Origin: Tolypothrix sp. NIES-4075
GTDB taxonomy: Bacteria > Cyanobacteriota > Cyanobacteriia > Cyanobacteriales > Nostocaceae
NCBI RefSeq assembly: GCF_002218085.1
Contig: NZ_BDUC01000006.1
Coordinates: 124,001 to 188,000 of the forward strand
Reading direction: 5' to 3'
DNA length: 64,000 nt
Part shown: one piece after another, positions 54,147 to 62,119 of the stretch
How positions within the stretch are numbered: position 1 is the stretch's first letter
Layout: each line of letters begins with the position of its first letter
The notes under the pieces: generated by a model
Told to the model about the DNA's origin: nothing
The model's database searches: none
What the model saw: only the letters and a program-made list of their open reading frames with translations
Translations under genes and position numbers: made by a program

Positions 54147-54609
54147 AAGCTCTTTAATCTACGGTAAATAGAAAGGTTTACTGTAGATTAAGTTTAGTTT
54201 AAAATTAGGTTAAATATAACAATAAATAATTCCGTATACTCAAATTTTCTGGCAACAACCTTACTTCTAAACTAAAAAAGGCAACCGATGTATTTTATTC
54301 TTCTGTTCCTACCGAGGTTGAAAAAATATGTGGAATCCAAAACAAGCCAGAATAATATGAGCGTTAAAAACTCAACTGTCCTTAAAGATTAGACCTCAAG
54401 ACTCATTCTATAAATGCATGTTCTTCTTATCCCTTTTCCCTTTCCCCTTTTCCCTTTCCCCTAACTTCTGCTAGAAGTCTATTGTTTCCGCTACGCGAAA
54501 AAACATTGCTTTTTACAGGTTTCGTTACACCAAGCCTTGCGGCTATGGTGCGGGGTTTACGGCAAAAAAGCTAAGTCTAATTTTGGAATTTTGAATTGAA
54601 GCGAGGGTC
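54147..54609. other. Divergent intergenic region, Na/Pi cotransporter and mtn operon
   Basis: Contains the Pho box (54174-54214) on the left. On the right, a C/T-rich tract (CCCTTTTCCCTTTCCCC, 54435-54462) and a few short hairpins precede mtnD. I see no riboswitch for mtnD. Confidence 0.55.
54174..54214 (-). promoter_or_regulatory. Tandem Pho box (four octamers)
   Basis: Read on the minus strand, octamers TTTAACCT (54207-54214), TTTAAACT (54196-54203), CTTAATCT (54185-54192) and a weaker GTAAACCT (54174-54181) occur at an exact 11-bp period, 28 to 68 bases upstream of the Na/Pi cotransporter start. This matches the published cyanobacterial Pho box, repeats of YTTAAYYW with 3-bp spacers bound by PhoB/SphR. 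An inverted repeat (CTTTAATCTAC...GTAGATTAAG) overlaps part of it at 54152-54192. Confidence 0.85.
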
Positions 54610-55161
54610 ATGGCAATTCTACAACTAGAAGATAAGACAGTCCTTACGAATCTGAAGGATATTGCCCAAGAACTGGCATCCTTGAATATTCAACTTAATC
54701 GGTGGGAGATAGGAGATAATCCGCAGTTGCGTCGTTTGCTGGCACAAGATAGCCTCAACGAAAATGAAAAAGAACAAATACTAAAAGCCCTGGATGGGTA
54801 TTTTGAGCAACTTCAACAAACAGCAGGCTATCAATCTCGCGATTTAATTGTTTTCCATCCAGGGGTTGCTAATCTTGATGCGCTGCTGGGAAAGTTTGAC
54901 CAAATCCACATTCATGCAGATGACGAAGTGCGCTTCATCATTGATGGAGAAGCGATTTTTGGTTTTGTGCGTCCAGATGGCAGCCAAGTAGAACTCACAG
55001 TTCAGCCAGAAGAATATATTAACGTGCCAGCAGGAACTGAACACTGGTTTTATCTTACACCAGCACGGCGAGTTAAAGCGGTGCGCTATTTCATTGGGAC
55101 TGAAGGATGGGTTCCTCAGTACACTGATAAAAAGATTCGCACTCGACAAGCTGTTATCTAG
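54610..55161 (+). CDS. mtnD: Acireductone dioxygenase
   Basis: A 183-residue cupin of the methionine salvage pathway that turns acireductone and O2 into formate and the ketoacid precursor of methionine. The metal site is IHIHADDEVRFIIDGEAIF (His-x-His-x4-Glu, about residues 97-115) with a later His in NVPAGTEHWFYL (about 139). Length is normal. It is the first gene of mtnD-mtnX-mtnB; mtnX starts 18 bases downstream. Confidence 0.92.
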   Translation: MAILQLEDKTVLTNLKDIAQELASLNIQLNRWEIGDNPQLRRLLAQDSLNENEKEQILKALDGYFEQLQQTAGYQSRDLIVFHPGVANLDALLGKFDQIHIHADDEVRFIIDGEAIFGFVRPDGSQVELTVQPEEYINVPAGTEHWFYLTPARRVKAVRYFIGTEGWVPQYTDKKIRTRQAVI

Positions 55162-55179
55162 CAATTTAAATTTAAAATT

Positions 55180-55821
55180 GTGAAAAGAATAGTTTTTTGC
55201 GATTTTGATGGCACTATTACGACTGAGGAAACGTTTGTTGCGGTTCTAAAACATTTTGCACCGAAGCTTTCTGCTCAGTTGATTCCGCAAATGTACGCAC
55301 GAAAGTTGACTTTGCGAGAGGGAGTCCGGCAAATACTCGAATCAATTCCATCTTCAAGCTATGGGGAAATTTTGGAATTTACTCGACCTCAGGCGATACG
55401 TCCGGGATTTATAGAACTGCTAGATTTTCTAGAAGCGGAAAAAGTGCCTTTGGTGGTGGTTTCTGGGGGACTGCGGGGAATGGTGGAAGTTGTTTTAGGT
55501 GGATTGGTGCAACGAGTTCATGCACTTTATGCTGTGGATGTGGATACAAGTGGTGAGTATTTAGTGGTACGCAGTGACTACGAGGGAGATACAGAACTAA
55601 TTGCGAAAGTGCAGGTGATGCAAGAATATCCGGCTGATGAGAAGATAGCGATCGGGGATTCGGTTACCGACTTAAATATGGCAATTGAGGCTTCTGTGGT
55701 ATTTGCACAGCTTCGCTTAGGACAATATCTTGATGAATCCCAAAAACCTTATATTCCCTGGAATGACTTCTTTGAGGTGCGTGAACAATTAGCCAGATTA
55801 TGGGAGCGATCACATGATTGA
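55180..55821 (+). CDS. mtnX: MtnX-type HAD phosphatase, methionine salvage
   Basis: A 213-residue HAD hydrolase: the nucleophile motif FCDFDGTITTEE is at the N-terminus, VVSGG in motif II and AIGDSVTDLNMA in motif III. It best fits 2-hydroxy-3-keto-5-methylthiopentenyl-1-phosphate phosphatase, which acts between MtnW and MtnD. The start is GTG. It overlaps mtnB by eight bases. MtnW, the enolase-type partner, is not in this window, so it should be encoded elsewhere. Confidence 0.88.
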   Translation: MKRIVFCDFDGTITTEETFVAVLKHFAPKLSAQLIPQMYARKLTLREGVRQILESIPSSSYGEILEFTRPQAIRPGFIELLDFLEAEKVPLVVVSGGLRGMVEVVLGGLVQRVHALYAVDVDTSGEYLVVRSDYEGDTELIAKVQVMQEYPADEKIAIGDSVTDLNMAIEASVVFAQLRLGQYLDESQKPYIPWNDFFEVREQLARLWERSHD

Positions 55822-56482
55822 ATATCAATCACTACCTACCCCCGATCAAGATTTAGATCCTCGTAACGAGCTAATCGCTACAGCCCGTAACTTTTACCAT
55901 CAAGGTTGGATGATGGGAACTGCGGGAAATCTATCCATTCGCTTACCTGATAATAGTTTCTGGATTACCGCTAGCGGTCGCTCTAAAGGCAAATTATGCC
56001 AGAGTGATTTCGTTCGCATTTATCCAGATGGCAAAGTAGCGCAATCATCACCTGATTTGAAGCCTTCGGCGGAAACAGCCATTCATCAAACTGTTTATGC
56101 TCTATTTCCGGAAGCACAAGCTTGTTATCATATCCACTCAATTGAGGCAAATTTAGTTTCTCGCTTTGTGCAGGGAGATACCCTAATCTTGCCACCCTTG
56201 GAGATGTTAAAAGGGCTAGGAGTGCGGGAAGAAAATCCTCGTTGTTTTATTCCCATATTCGCTAACCATTTACAAGTTTCCCAAATTGCGGCTGAGATAA
56301 AAGAACGCTTCAGTGTTACTTTACCGCAGGTGTCAGCCTTGCTCATCCGCGACCACGGTGTTACAGTCTGGGCATCTTCCCCGGAGACAGCTCGTAACTA
56401 CATAGAGTTGGTGGAATATATCTTTCGCTATATGCTTCGATCTCGTGAAGTGGGCATTGGGGAGATAGGGACAATTGACTAA
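55814..56482 (+). CDS. mtnB: Methylthioribulose-1-phosphate dehydratase
   Basis: A 222-residue class II aldolase-fold enzyme that dehydrates methylthioribulose-1-phosphate. YHIHSIEANLVSRF gives the zinc-binding His pair and LLIRDHGVTVWASS the third His; MGTAGNLSIRL is the family's opening motif. It overlaps the end of mtnX (ATGATTGA), which indicates translational coupling. The operon then continues to a small monooxygenase. Confidence 0.93.
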   Translation: MIEYQSLPTPDQDLDPRNELIATARNFYHQGWMMGTAGNLSIRLPDNSFWITASGRSKGKLCQSDFVRIYPDGKVAQSSPDLKPSAETAIHQTVYALFPEAQACYHIHSIEANLVSRFVQGDTLILPPLEMLKGLGVREENPRCFIPIFANHLQVSQIAAEIKERFSVTLPQVSALLIRDHGVTVWASSPETARNYIELVEYIFRYMLRSREVGIGEIGTID

Positions 56483-56502
56483 TGACTATTAACTATTAAC
56501 TA

Positions 56503-56802
56503 ATGACTAACAAAACCATTCGTGTTATTGCCCGTGTGATTGCTGTACCGGAAAAAGTAGAAGCCCTCAAAGCTGTCTTCCTAGAATTGATTGAACCAAC
56601 TCGACAGGAAGCGGGTTGCATTAAGTATGAACTTTTGCAAAACGATTCTGACCTGACAGACTTTACTTTTGTGGAAGAATGGGCTTCTCATCAAGCTCTA
56701 GATACTCATCTAGTCTCAGATCATTTCAAAACGGCAGCAGCTAAACTCGAAGGATTGGTTGCTGCCCAACCGGACATCCGCCGCTACAATTTTTTAGCTT
56801 GA
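56503..56802 (+). CDS. YgiN-type (ABM) monooxygenase
   Basis: A 99-residue protein of the antibiotic-biosynthesis monooxygenase family: a ferredoxin-like fold with VIARVIAVPEKVEALKAVFL, the active-site ExxR-like PTRQEAGCIKYELLQ segment and FVEEWASHQALDTHL. Members act on quinols or autoinducers without cofactors. It is 20 bases after mtnB and probably co-transcribed; a role in the pathway is not known. Confidence 0.85.
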   Translation: MTNKTIRVIARVIAVPEKVEALKAVFLELIEPTRQEAGCIKYELLQNDSDLTDFTFVEEWASHQALDTHLVSDHFKTAAAKLEGLVAAQPDIRRYNFLA

Positions 56803-56806
56803 ACAG

Positions 56807-57418
56807 CAATTTATCCCACGCCTCACCGTCGATAGGAGCGTGGGATAAATTGCGCGTGAGAGGATTTTCTGCACAAGCTATCACGTAGGATAGTTAACGA
56901 AAATCAAGTTATTGTTGTGGAAAATCTGAATGTTAAGGGCATGATGCAAAATCATTGTTTGGCTAAGTCTATCCATCAAGTTGGATGGGGAATGTTTTGC
57001 ACAATGCTGAAATACAAAGCAGAGATGTCAGGGAAAATATATCAGGAAGTTGATAGATTTTTCCCCAGTTCAAAAACCTGTCATGTGTGCTTGAATCAAG
57101 TTGGTAGTTTACCACTAGATGTAAGATTTTGGACTTGCGAAAACTGCTTTTGCAAGCATGATAGGGATGTGAACGCAGCTATTAACCTCAGAGATGAGGG
57201 ACTACGAATTTTGACATGCCAGTCGCCTCAAGTCGGGAAACCCGCCCACGGCGAAAGCGGCTCCTCTGGAACGGGGGATAAAGCCTGTCGTCCAGATATA
57301 AGTCGCAGTAATAGAGGACGTAAGAAATCTACTACTGCGCTTTCTGCTGGGCAGGAAGCCTACACTGTACGCGTTGGCGAAAGCCTCTCGTAGAGAAGCG
57401 TCAGTGTAGGTAGTTCAC
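56807..57418 (+). mobile_element. IS200/IS605-type element, internally deleted
   Basis: A left hairpin, CAATTTATCCCACGC (56807-56821) with GCGTGGGATAAATTG (56838-56852), is followed at once by the tail of a TnpB-type frame (from 56863). At the right is a hairpin CCTACACTG (57359-57367) / CAGTGTAGG (57402-57410) followed by TAGTTCAC, typical of IS200/IS605 ends. No tnpA is present and most of tnpB is missing, so it cannot move by itself. The loop of the right hairpin carries a dispersed repeat (GCGTTGGCGAAAGCCTCTCG). Confidence 0.75.
56863..57393 (+). pseudogene. tnpB: C-terminal fragment of TnpB (IS605 OrfB)
   Basis: The frame from 56863 reads DFLHKLSRRIVNENQVIVVE, NLNVKGMMQNHCLAKSI, and the zinc ribbon CHVCLNQVG...CENCFCKHDRDVNAAINLRDEG, all hallmarks of the C-terminal half of TnpB. 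Beyond ILTCQSP it reads into the IS end. The N-terminal half, with two of the three RuvC catalytic residues' context, is missing. A 158-residue product from GTG 56917 could exist but would not be active. Confidence 0.88.
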
Positions 57419-57429
57419 CATAGAACGAT

Positions 57430-57520
57430 TTAACAAAAGGAAATCTTCATTCTTGTTGCGATCGCTCCAGATTAAGTCAGCCCTTGTGAAGTATCTTGAG
57501 GCTAACGGCATTAATGTCTA
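57430..57520. repeat. Segment duplicated at 58461-58558 (copy 1)
   Basis: From TTAACAAAAGG to AATGTCTA this matches 58461-58558 almost base for base, except for a 7-bp TTCATTC tandem unit present only in copy 2 and a few substitutions. Copy 1 is cut off on its left by the IS right end. Confidence 0.9.
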
Positions 57521-57541
57521 ACGATTGGGAGATTGCAAGCG

Positions 57542-58159
57542 ATGTTGCATCAACAAATTGACCAGAATTTATTAGACACAAAAGCATGGGCATTGCGGAG
57601 GCAGTTGGGTATACCCAACAACAAGCGTTTGTGGGTATTAGCCTGCATGGATGAACGCTTACCTGTGGAGAAAGCATTAGGAATTAGTGAGGGGGATGCT
57701 CATATTTTCCGGAATGCTGGGGGTTTAGTTACGGATGATGCAATTCGGTCAGCGATGTTGACAACACAGTTTTTTGGCACAAAAGAAATCATCGTCATTA
57801 ACCATACCGAATGTGGCATGATGACTGCCTCTGGAGACTTTCTCACAGAAGTATTGAAAAATACTGGAATAGATGTAGATCTGGTTAACGTCGATCCTGC
57901 ACTTCCAGAGTTGAAACTACCAAAAGGCGTTTTTTCCAAGTGGATTAAAACGTTTACCGATGTGGATGAAATCTGCGTCAAACAGGTGGAGTTGCTGCGT
58001 AATTCTCCTTTAATTCCTCAGGATGTAGTGATTAATGGCTACATCTGGGAAGTGGAGACTAAAAGTTTGCGTCGTCCCTACGAACGTTTGAGTGAGAAGG
58101 TAAACACAGCTGAAGCTATGGGTACTAAAACTATAAAACTAAATGATCCCCTTGTATAA
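57542..58159 (+). CDS. Beta-carbonic-anhydrase-like protein (possible COS/CS2 hydrolase)
   Basis: A 205-residue protein of the beta-carbonic anhydrase fold. All active-site residues are present: Cys35-Asp37-Arg39 in ACMDER, His88 and Cys91 in NHTECGM. The short-form sequence, with GGLVTDDAIRSAM, matches the clade that holds plain carbonic anhydrases and carbonyl sulfide or carbon disulfide hydrolases, so CO2, COS or CS2 could be the substrate; the choice is inference. The ATG at 57542 follows GGGAG by nine bases. The gene lies between two copies of a 91- to 98-bp duplicated segment. Confidence 0.85.
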   Translation: MLHQQIDQNLLDTKAWALRRQLGIPNNKRLWVLACMDERLPVEKALGISEGDAHIFRNAGGLVTDDAIRSAMLTTQFFGTKEIIVINHTECGMMTASGDFLTEVLKNTGIDVDLVNVDPALPELKLPKGVFSKWIKTFTDVDEICVKQVELLRNSPLIPQDVVINGYIWEVETKSLRRPYERLSEKVNTAEAMGTKTIKLNDPLV

Positions 58160-58409
58160 ATTGGGAGGCAGAACTCTCACCTGTAACAGTCAACCAGAAT
58201 TTTCTCGATTGGTTGAACGCAGAAATACAGCAGATTTGAAGGAAAGTGTTGTACACAACGATTCGTCCCAAAGCCAGATATAAAGCCTGTTTTACTTGTG
58301 AATTCTGAAGGAGTGAATTCTGAATTCTGCTGTATCACCGTCCGCTTGCGACAGCAGTGAAACACCGCTGTACATCAGTCAATAAAATGACAGAATCTGC
58401 AATAATGCA
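58160..58409. other. Gene-free stretch
   Basis: AT-rich with GAATTCTGAAGGAGTGAATT and a CAGTGAAACACCGCTG hairpin (58353-58368). No gene seen. Confidence 0.5.
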
Positions 58410-58595
58410 ATGAAGGAGCAAGCAGATATTCTCAAAACGACTTTAGATTTGTTGCAAAAGTTAACAAAGGGAAATCTTCATTCTTCATTCTTGTTGCGAT
58501 CGCTCCAGATTAAGTCAGCTATTGTGAAGTATCTTGAGGCTAACGGCATTAATGTCTATAGTTCACAACGGCGATCGCTATGTGCCAATTACTAG
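58410..58595 (+). CDS. Possible small protein of 61 residues
   Basis: MKEQADILKTTLDLLQKLTK and LQIKSAIVKYLEANGINVYS look protein-like and helical. The frame overlaps the amidotransferase start by 16 bases and includes copy 2 of the duplicated segment (58461-58558), whose 7-bp unit keeps this frame open. Copy 1 lacks the unit and is frameshifted. I do not recognise it. Confidence 0.4.
   Translation: MKEQADILKTTLDLLQKLTKGNLHSSFLLRSLQIKSAIVKYLEANGINVYSSQRRSLCANY
58461..58558. repeat. Segment duplicated at 57430-57520 (copy 2)
   Basis: The 98-bp version with the extra TTCATTC unit. Together with copy 1 it flanks the carbonic-anhydrase-like gene as direct repeats. Confidence 0.9.
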
Positions 58596-59353
58596 GAATG
58601 AACTGCAATGTCCCCACGGATATTTGCTTTTCTTTTGAAGGATTTTCTGCGCGGGGAGGAAAAACTGACGACCATAGTGATGGTTGGGGGATTGCTTTCT
58701 TTGAAGGTAAAGGATGTCGGCTTTTTATCGATGCCAAAGCCTCGATTAGTTCTCCAATCGCAGAAGTGGTACGATGCTATCCCATCCACTCTACCCATGT
58801 AATTGCCCATATCCGCAAAGCGACTCAAGGGGAAATTAGTTTAGAAAATTGCCATCCCTTCCGTCGGGAGCTGTGGGGAAGGTATTGGGTATTTGCTCAC
58901 AATGGAGATTTACCAGATTTTCATCCTCAAAGTATGGGCTTTTATCACGCTGTCGGTAAAACCGATAGTGAAAGAGCGTTTTGCTTGATACTAGAAACGT
59001 TGCGGCAACGTTTTCCCGAAGGTCAACCGCCGGTTAAAGAACTTTATTTAGCGCTTCGGGAAATTACTGATTTAATTTCTCTATACGGTGTTTTTAATTA
59101 CTTGTTATCAGAGGGAGAGCATTTTTTTGCTCACTGCTCAACCAAGCTTAGTTACATTGTACGGCAAGCGCCCTTTGCTGCGGCTCACTTGATTGACCAA
59201 GATGTAACTGTAGATTTCCAAGAATTGACGACTCCGAGCGATCGCGTTGCTGTTATCGCTACTACCCCCCTCACCGACAACGAAGTTTGGACGCAAATCC
59301 AACCCGGAGAACTGCTAGTATTTCAGGATGGTTTGCCCCTAAAATTTGATTGA
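58580..59353 (+). CDS. Class II glutamine amidotransferase (YafJ-type)
   Basis: A 257-residue N-terminal nucleophile hydrolase: MCQLLGMNCNVPTD places the catalytic Cys at residue 2, and DGWGIAFFEG, AHIRKATQGE, NCHPF and FAHNGDLPDF are the glutamine-binding motifs. Members of the YafJ group liberate ammonia from glutamine for an unknown acceptor. No partner synthetase is nearby. The ATG at 58580 is fixed by the Cys2. Confidence 0.92.
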   Translation: MCQLLGMNCNVPTDICFSFEGFSARGGKTDDHSDGWGIAFFEGKGCRLFIDAKASISSPIAEVVRCYPIHSTHVIAHIRKATQGEISLENCHPFRRELWGRYWVFAHNGDLPDFHPQSMGFYHAVGKTDSERAFCLILETLRQRFPEGQPPVKELYLALREITDLISLYGVFNYLLSEGEHFFAHCSTKLSYIVRQAPFAAAHLIDQDVTVDFQELTTPSDRVAVIATTPLTDNEVWTQIQPGELLVFQDGLPLKFD

Positions 59354-59403
59354 TAGTAGATTGTAAGGGCAAGATATATCGCCCCTACAATTTAAAGCTT
59401 CAC

Positions 59404-60519
59404 TTAGCGTCGTCCACCTTGGATTTTATCGAAAACTCCGCCATCATCAAAGAACTTTTTCTGAGCAGTAGCCCAACCACCTAGATTCTGAACAGTGTAG
59501 AGCTTGGAAATCTTAGGAAACTTACTCTGTACTTCCTTAGCGACAGCCGAATTGACTGGACGAAAACCTACTTTGGCAAACTCACGTTGAGCTTCAGGGG
59601 TATAAAGAAACTTAACGAAAGCTTCCGAAACCGCACGGGTATTATGCTTGTCTACGTTCTTGTCAACCACTGCTACTGGAGCATCTATAGAAATGTTGGT
59701 TTGGGGAACTACATAACTCGGTTTAGTTTCTCCTCGTTGTGCAGCTAAGATTACTTCGTTTTCGTAGTTGAGCAGAACATCTCCCTGACCTTTTTTGTAA
59801 AAAACATCACTTGCTTCTCGCGCATCTTTAGGCAACACAGCTACATTCCGATAGACTTGAGTTACAAAGTTAACAGCTTTAGCATCATTTCCACCAGTTT
59901 GAGCGATCGCACCCCACAAAGCCAAAAAGTTCCACCTAGCACCACCAGAAGTCTTGGGGTTTGCTGTAATAACTTGTACTCCTGGTTTGGCTAAATCGCT
60001 CCAAGTCTGAATCTTTTTCGGATTGCCATCACGAGTTTCTAAAGCAACTACCGAGTGAGTCACAATTGCGTTATTTGGTGCTTTGCGCTCCCAACCTGGT
60101 TTAATCAAACCTGCGCTTTGGATTTTTGTGATATCCTGAGCCAACGCTAAAGCGACAACATCCGCATCTAAACCGTCAATTACTGCACGTGCTTGAGAAC
60201 CAGAACCACCATAGCTTTCTCTAATCACTAGATTCTGACCTTTTTCCCGCTTCCATTTCGCCACAAACTGCGGAATGATTTTATCGTAAGCAACTTTGGT
60301 GACTGCGTAGGAAACGAGAGTTATTTCTACATTCTTCCCACCTTGGCTAATCAGTTGAGTCTTTTGGTTAGTAGATGCACTACTTGCTGCATAGACTGGA
60401 ACAAAAACGCTTATGCCTAACCCTGTTGCAACTATTGCAGCAGAGGCAGGTTTTAACTTGAGAAATACTTGCCTAATTGTTTGAATAAATTTCTGCTGTT
60501 TGCCTTGAAAATGTGTCAT
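59404..60519 (-). CDS. sbpA: Sulfate-binding protein (first copy)
   Basis: A 371-residue periplasmic protein of the SbpA/CysP family. After a signal peptide (IVATGLGISVFVPVYAASS, cut near residue 38), the mature chain begins VEITLVSYAVTKVAYDKIIP and includes YGGSGSQARAVIDGLDADVV, GDVLLNYENEVILA and NISIDAPVAVVDKNVDKHN. It binds sulfate or thiosulfate for the CysTWA transporter. The ATG at 60519 is used. It is divergent from a second copy at 60847, about 60% alike by eye. Confidence 0.93.
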   Translation of the reverse strand: MTHFQGKQQKFIQTIRQVFLKLKPASAAIVATGLGISVFVPVYAASSASTNQKTQLISQGGKNVEITLVSYAVTKVAYDKIIPQFVAKWKREKGQNLVIRESYGGSGSQARAVIDGLDADVVALALAQDITKIQSAGLIKPGWERKAPNNAIVTHSVVALETRDGNPKKIQTWSDLAKPGVQVITANPKTSGGARWNFLALWGAIAQTGGNDAKAVNFVTQVYRNVAVLPKDAREASDVFYKKGQGDVLLNYENEVILAAQRGETKPSYVVPQTNISIDAPVAVVDKNVDKHNTRAVSEAFVKFLYTPEAQREFAKVGFRPVNSAVAKEVQSKFPKISKLYTVQNLGGWATAQKKFFDDGGVFDKIQGGRR

Positions 60520-60549
60520 GGGATACTGCTTAACTAGTCGTAACAAATC

Positions 60550-60575
60550 TACTGTAAATCAATCAAGTTACAGTA
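60550..60575. promoter_or_regulatory. Dyad TACTGTAA-N10-TTACAGTA between the two sbpA genes
   Basis: Perfect 8-bp arms TACTGTAA (60550-60557) and TTACAGTA (60568-60575) separated by ten bases, 30 to 56 bases upstream of the left gene. The form (T-N11-A type inverted site) fits LysR-type regulators such as CysR; the spacing does not fit NtcA (GTA-N8-TAC). Regulation of sulfate uptake is an inference. Confidence 0.5.
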
Positions 60576-60846
60576 TATTAATGTGCAATGATGAAATTAT
60601 CAGATAAAAGTTGAAAATGCAAGTAAATTTTATACGCCAAAATTATCCGAAAAATTATTGTATAAACAATCACAAGTTTGACTATTTTGCCAATTGTTGG
60701 CGTAGCCTCTCGAAGATAAGAGATAAAATCTCCCAATTCTCCAGAAAAAATCTGGAGATTATCTCTTGCGTTTTTAGTTCCAGCCTTGTAATATCTATTG
60801 CACGGTATGTATATCAATAAATAGTAGATTGATAGGAGTATAAGAA

Positions 60847-61995
60847 ATGAGTTTATGGCAACGCCGAGTTAAGCAATCGGGGCTTACCATTGAGTATTTG
60901 AGCCGCAAACTCAAGTTGCGTTCCTTCAAAGGCTTTGTATCGATGTTTTTGGTGGGAGCGATATTGAGTGTGGCGATCGCCTCCTGTTCTGGTGGAAATG
61001 CCGATAATGCTAATAGCGGTGCGGGAACTTCAGGTGCTAGTCCTGTTGCTGCCAACAACAAAGACGTTGAATTAACCCTCGTTTCCTTTGCAGTCACCAA
61101 AGCCGTTCACGAAGCGATTATTCCTAAATTTGTCGAACAGTGGAAAAAAGATCATAACCAAAACGTCACCTTCCAACAAAGCTATGGCGGATCTGGTTCG
61201 CAAACTCGCGCTGTTATCGACGGTTTAGAAGCGGATGTAGTCCACTTAGCATTAGCATTAGACACCCAAAAAATAGAGAAAGCTGGATTGATTCAACCAG
61301 GATGGGAAAAAGAAGTTCCCAACAATGGCATTGTCTCAAAATCAGTAGCCGCCTTAGTCACCAGAGAAGGCAACCCCAAAGGCATCAAAACCTGGGCAGA
61401 TTTAGGTAAAAACGGTGTCAAGCTAATTACCGCCGATCCGAAAACATCAGGTATTGCGCGTTGGAATTTCTTAGCATTATGGAATTCAGTAATTAAAACT
61501 GGTGGAGATGAAGCTAAAGCGACTGATTTTGTCACCAAAGTTTATACTAATGTGCCTCTTTTGACCAAAGATGCCCGTGAAGCTAGCGATGCCTTCTTCA
61601 AACAGGGTCAAGGAGATGCCTTAATTAACTACGAAAACGAAATTATTTTGGCACAACAAAAAGGCGAAAAAGTAAACTATATCGTCCCTGATGTCAACAT
61701 ATCCATCGACAACCCGATCGCAGTCGTAGACAAAAACGTTGATAAGCACGGCACAAGAGAAGTAGCAGAAGGTTTTGTCAAATACCTTTATAGCCCCGAA
61801 GCACAGCAAGAATTTGCCAAATTAGGATTCAGACCAGTAGACGAGACAGCACCTGCAACTAAAGAACTTGCCGGCAAATATCCCAAAGTCAAAACCCTCG
61901 GTACAGTAGGTGACTACGGTGGTTGGGATACAGTCCAGAAAAAATTCTTCGCCGACGGCGGTCTTTTCGACAAAATTCAAGCACAAAAGAAATAG
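60847..61995 (+). CDS. sbpA: Sulfate-binding lipoprotein (second copy)
   Basis: A 382-residue protein similar to the first copy but with a lipoprotein-like N-terminus (VAIASCSGGNADN, Cys near residue 41). Mature motifs include LVSFAVTKAVHEAIIPKF, YGGSGSQTRAVIDGLEADVV, GDALINYENEIILAQQ and VDKNVDKHG. AGGAG lies upstream (AATAGGAGTATAAGAA, roughly nine bases). It heads the operon with cysT and cysW, 124 bases downstream, so it is the likely main binding protein of this transporter. Confidence 0.93.
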   Translation: MSLWQRRVKQSGLTIEYLSRKLKLRSFKGFVSMFLVGAILSVAIASCSGGNADNANSGAGTSGASPVAANNKDVELTLVSFAVTKAVHEAIIPKFVEQWKKDHNQNVTFQQSYGGSGSQTRAVIDGLEADVVHLALALDTQKIEKAGLIQPGWEKEVPNNGIVSKSVAALVTREGNPKGIKTWADLGKNGVKLITADPKTSGIARWNFLALWNSVIKTGGDEAKATDFVTKVYTNVPLLTKDAREASDAFFKQGQGDALINYENEIILAQQKGEKVNYIVPDVNISIDNPIAVVDKNVDKHGTREVAEGFVKYLYSPEAQQEFAKLGFRPVDETAPATKELAGKYPKVKTLGTVGDYGGWDTVQKKFFADGGLFDKIQAQKK

Positions 61996-62119
61996 TCAAT
62001 GGGTAATTGGTAATTGGTAATGGGTAATTGGTAATTGGTAATGGGTAATAATTCTTACCCTTTCCCCTTCCACACCCGTCCCCCCTCTCCCCCTCTCCCC
62101 CTCCCCCCCTCTCATCAAA
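61996..62119. repeat. Heptad and C-rich low-complexity tract
   Basis: GGGTAATTGGTAATTGGTAA repeats (62001-62045) followed by CCCCCTCTCCCCCTCTCCCC (62083-62105). The tract lies between sbpA and cysT in the operon and could affect mRNA processing or expression. Confidence 0.7.

Noticed and set aside
60550..60575. NtcA-binding site (GTA-N8-TAC)
   Set aside because: The half-sites GTA and TAC are separated by 12 bases here, not 8; a LysR-type site fits better.
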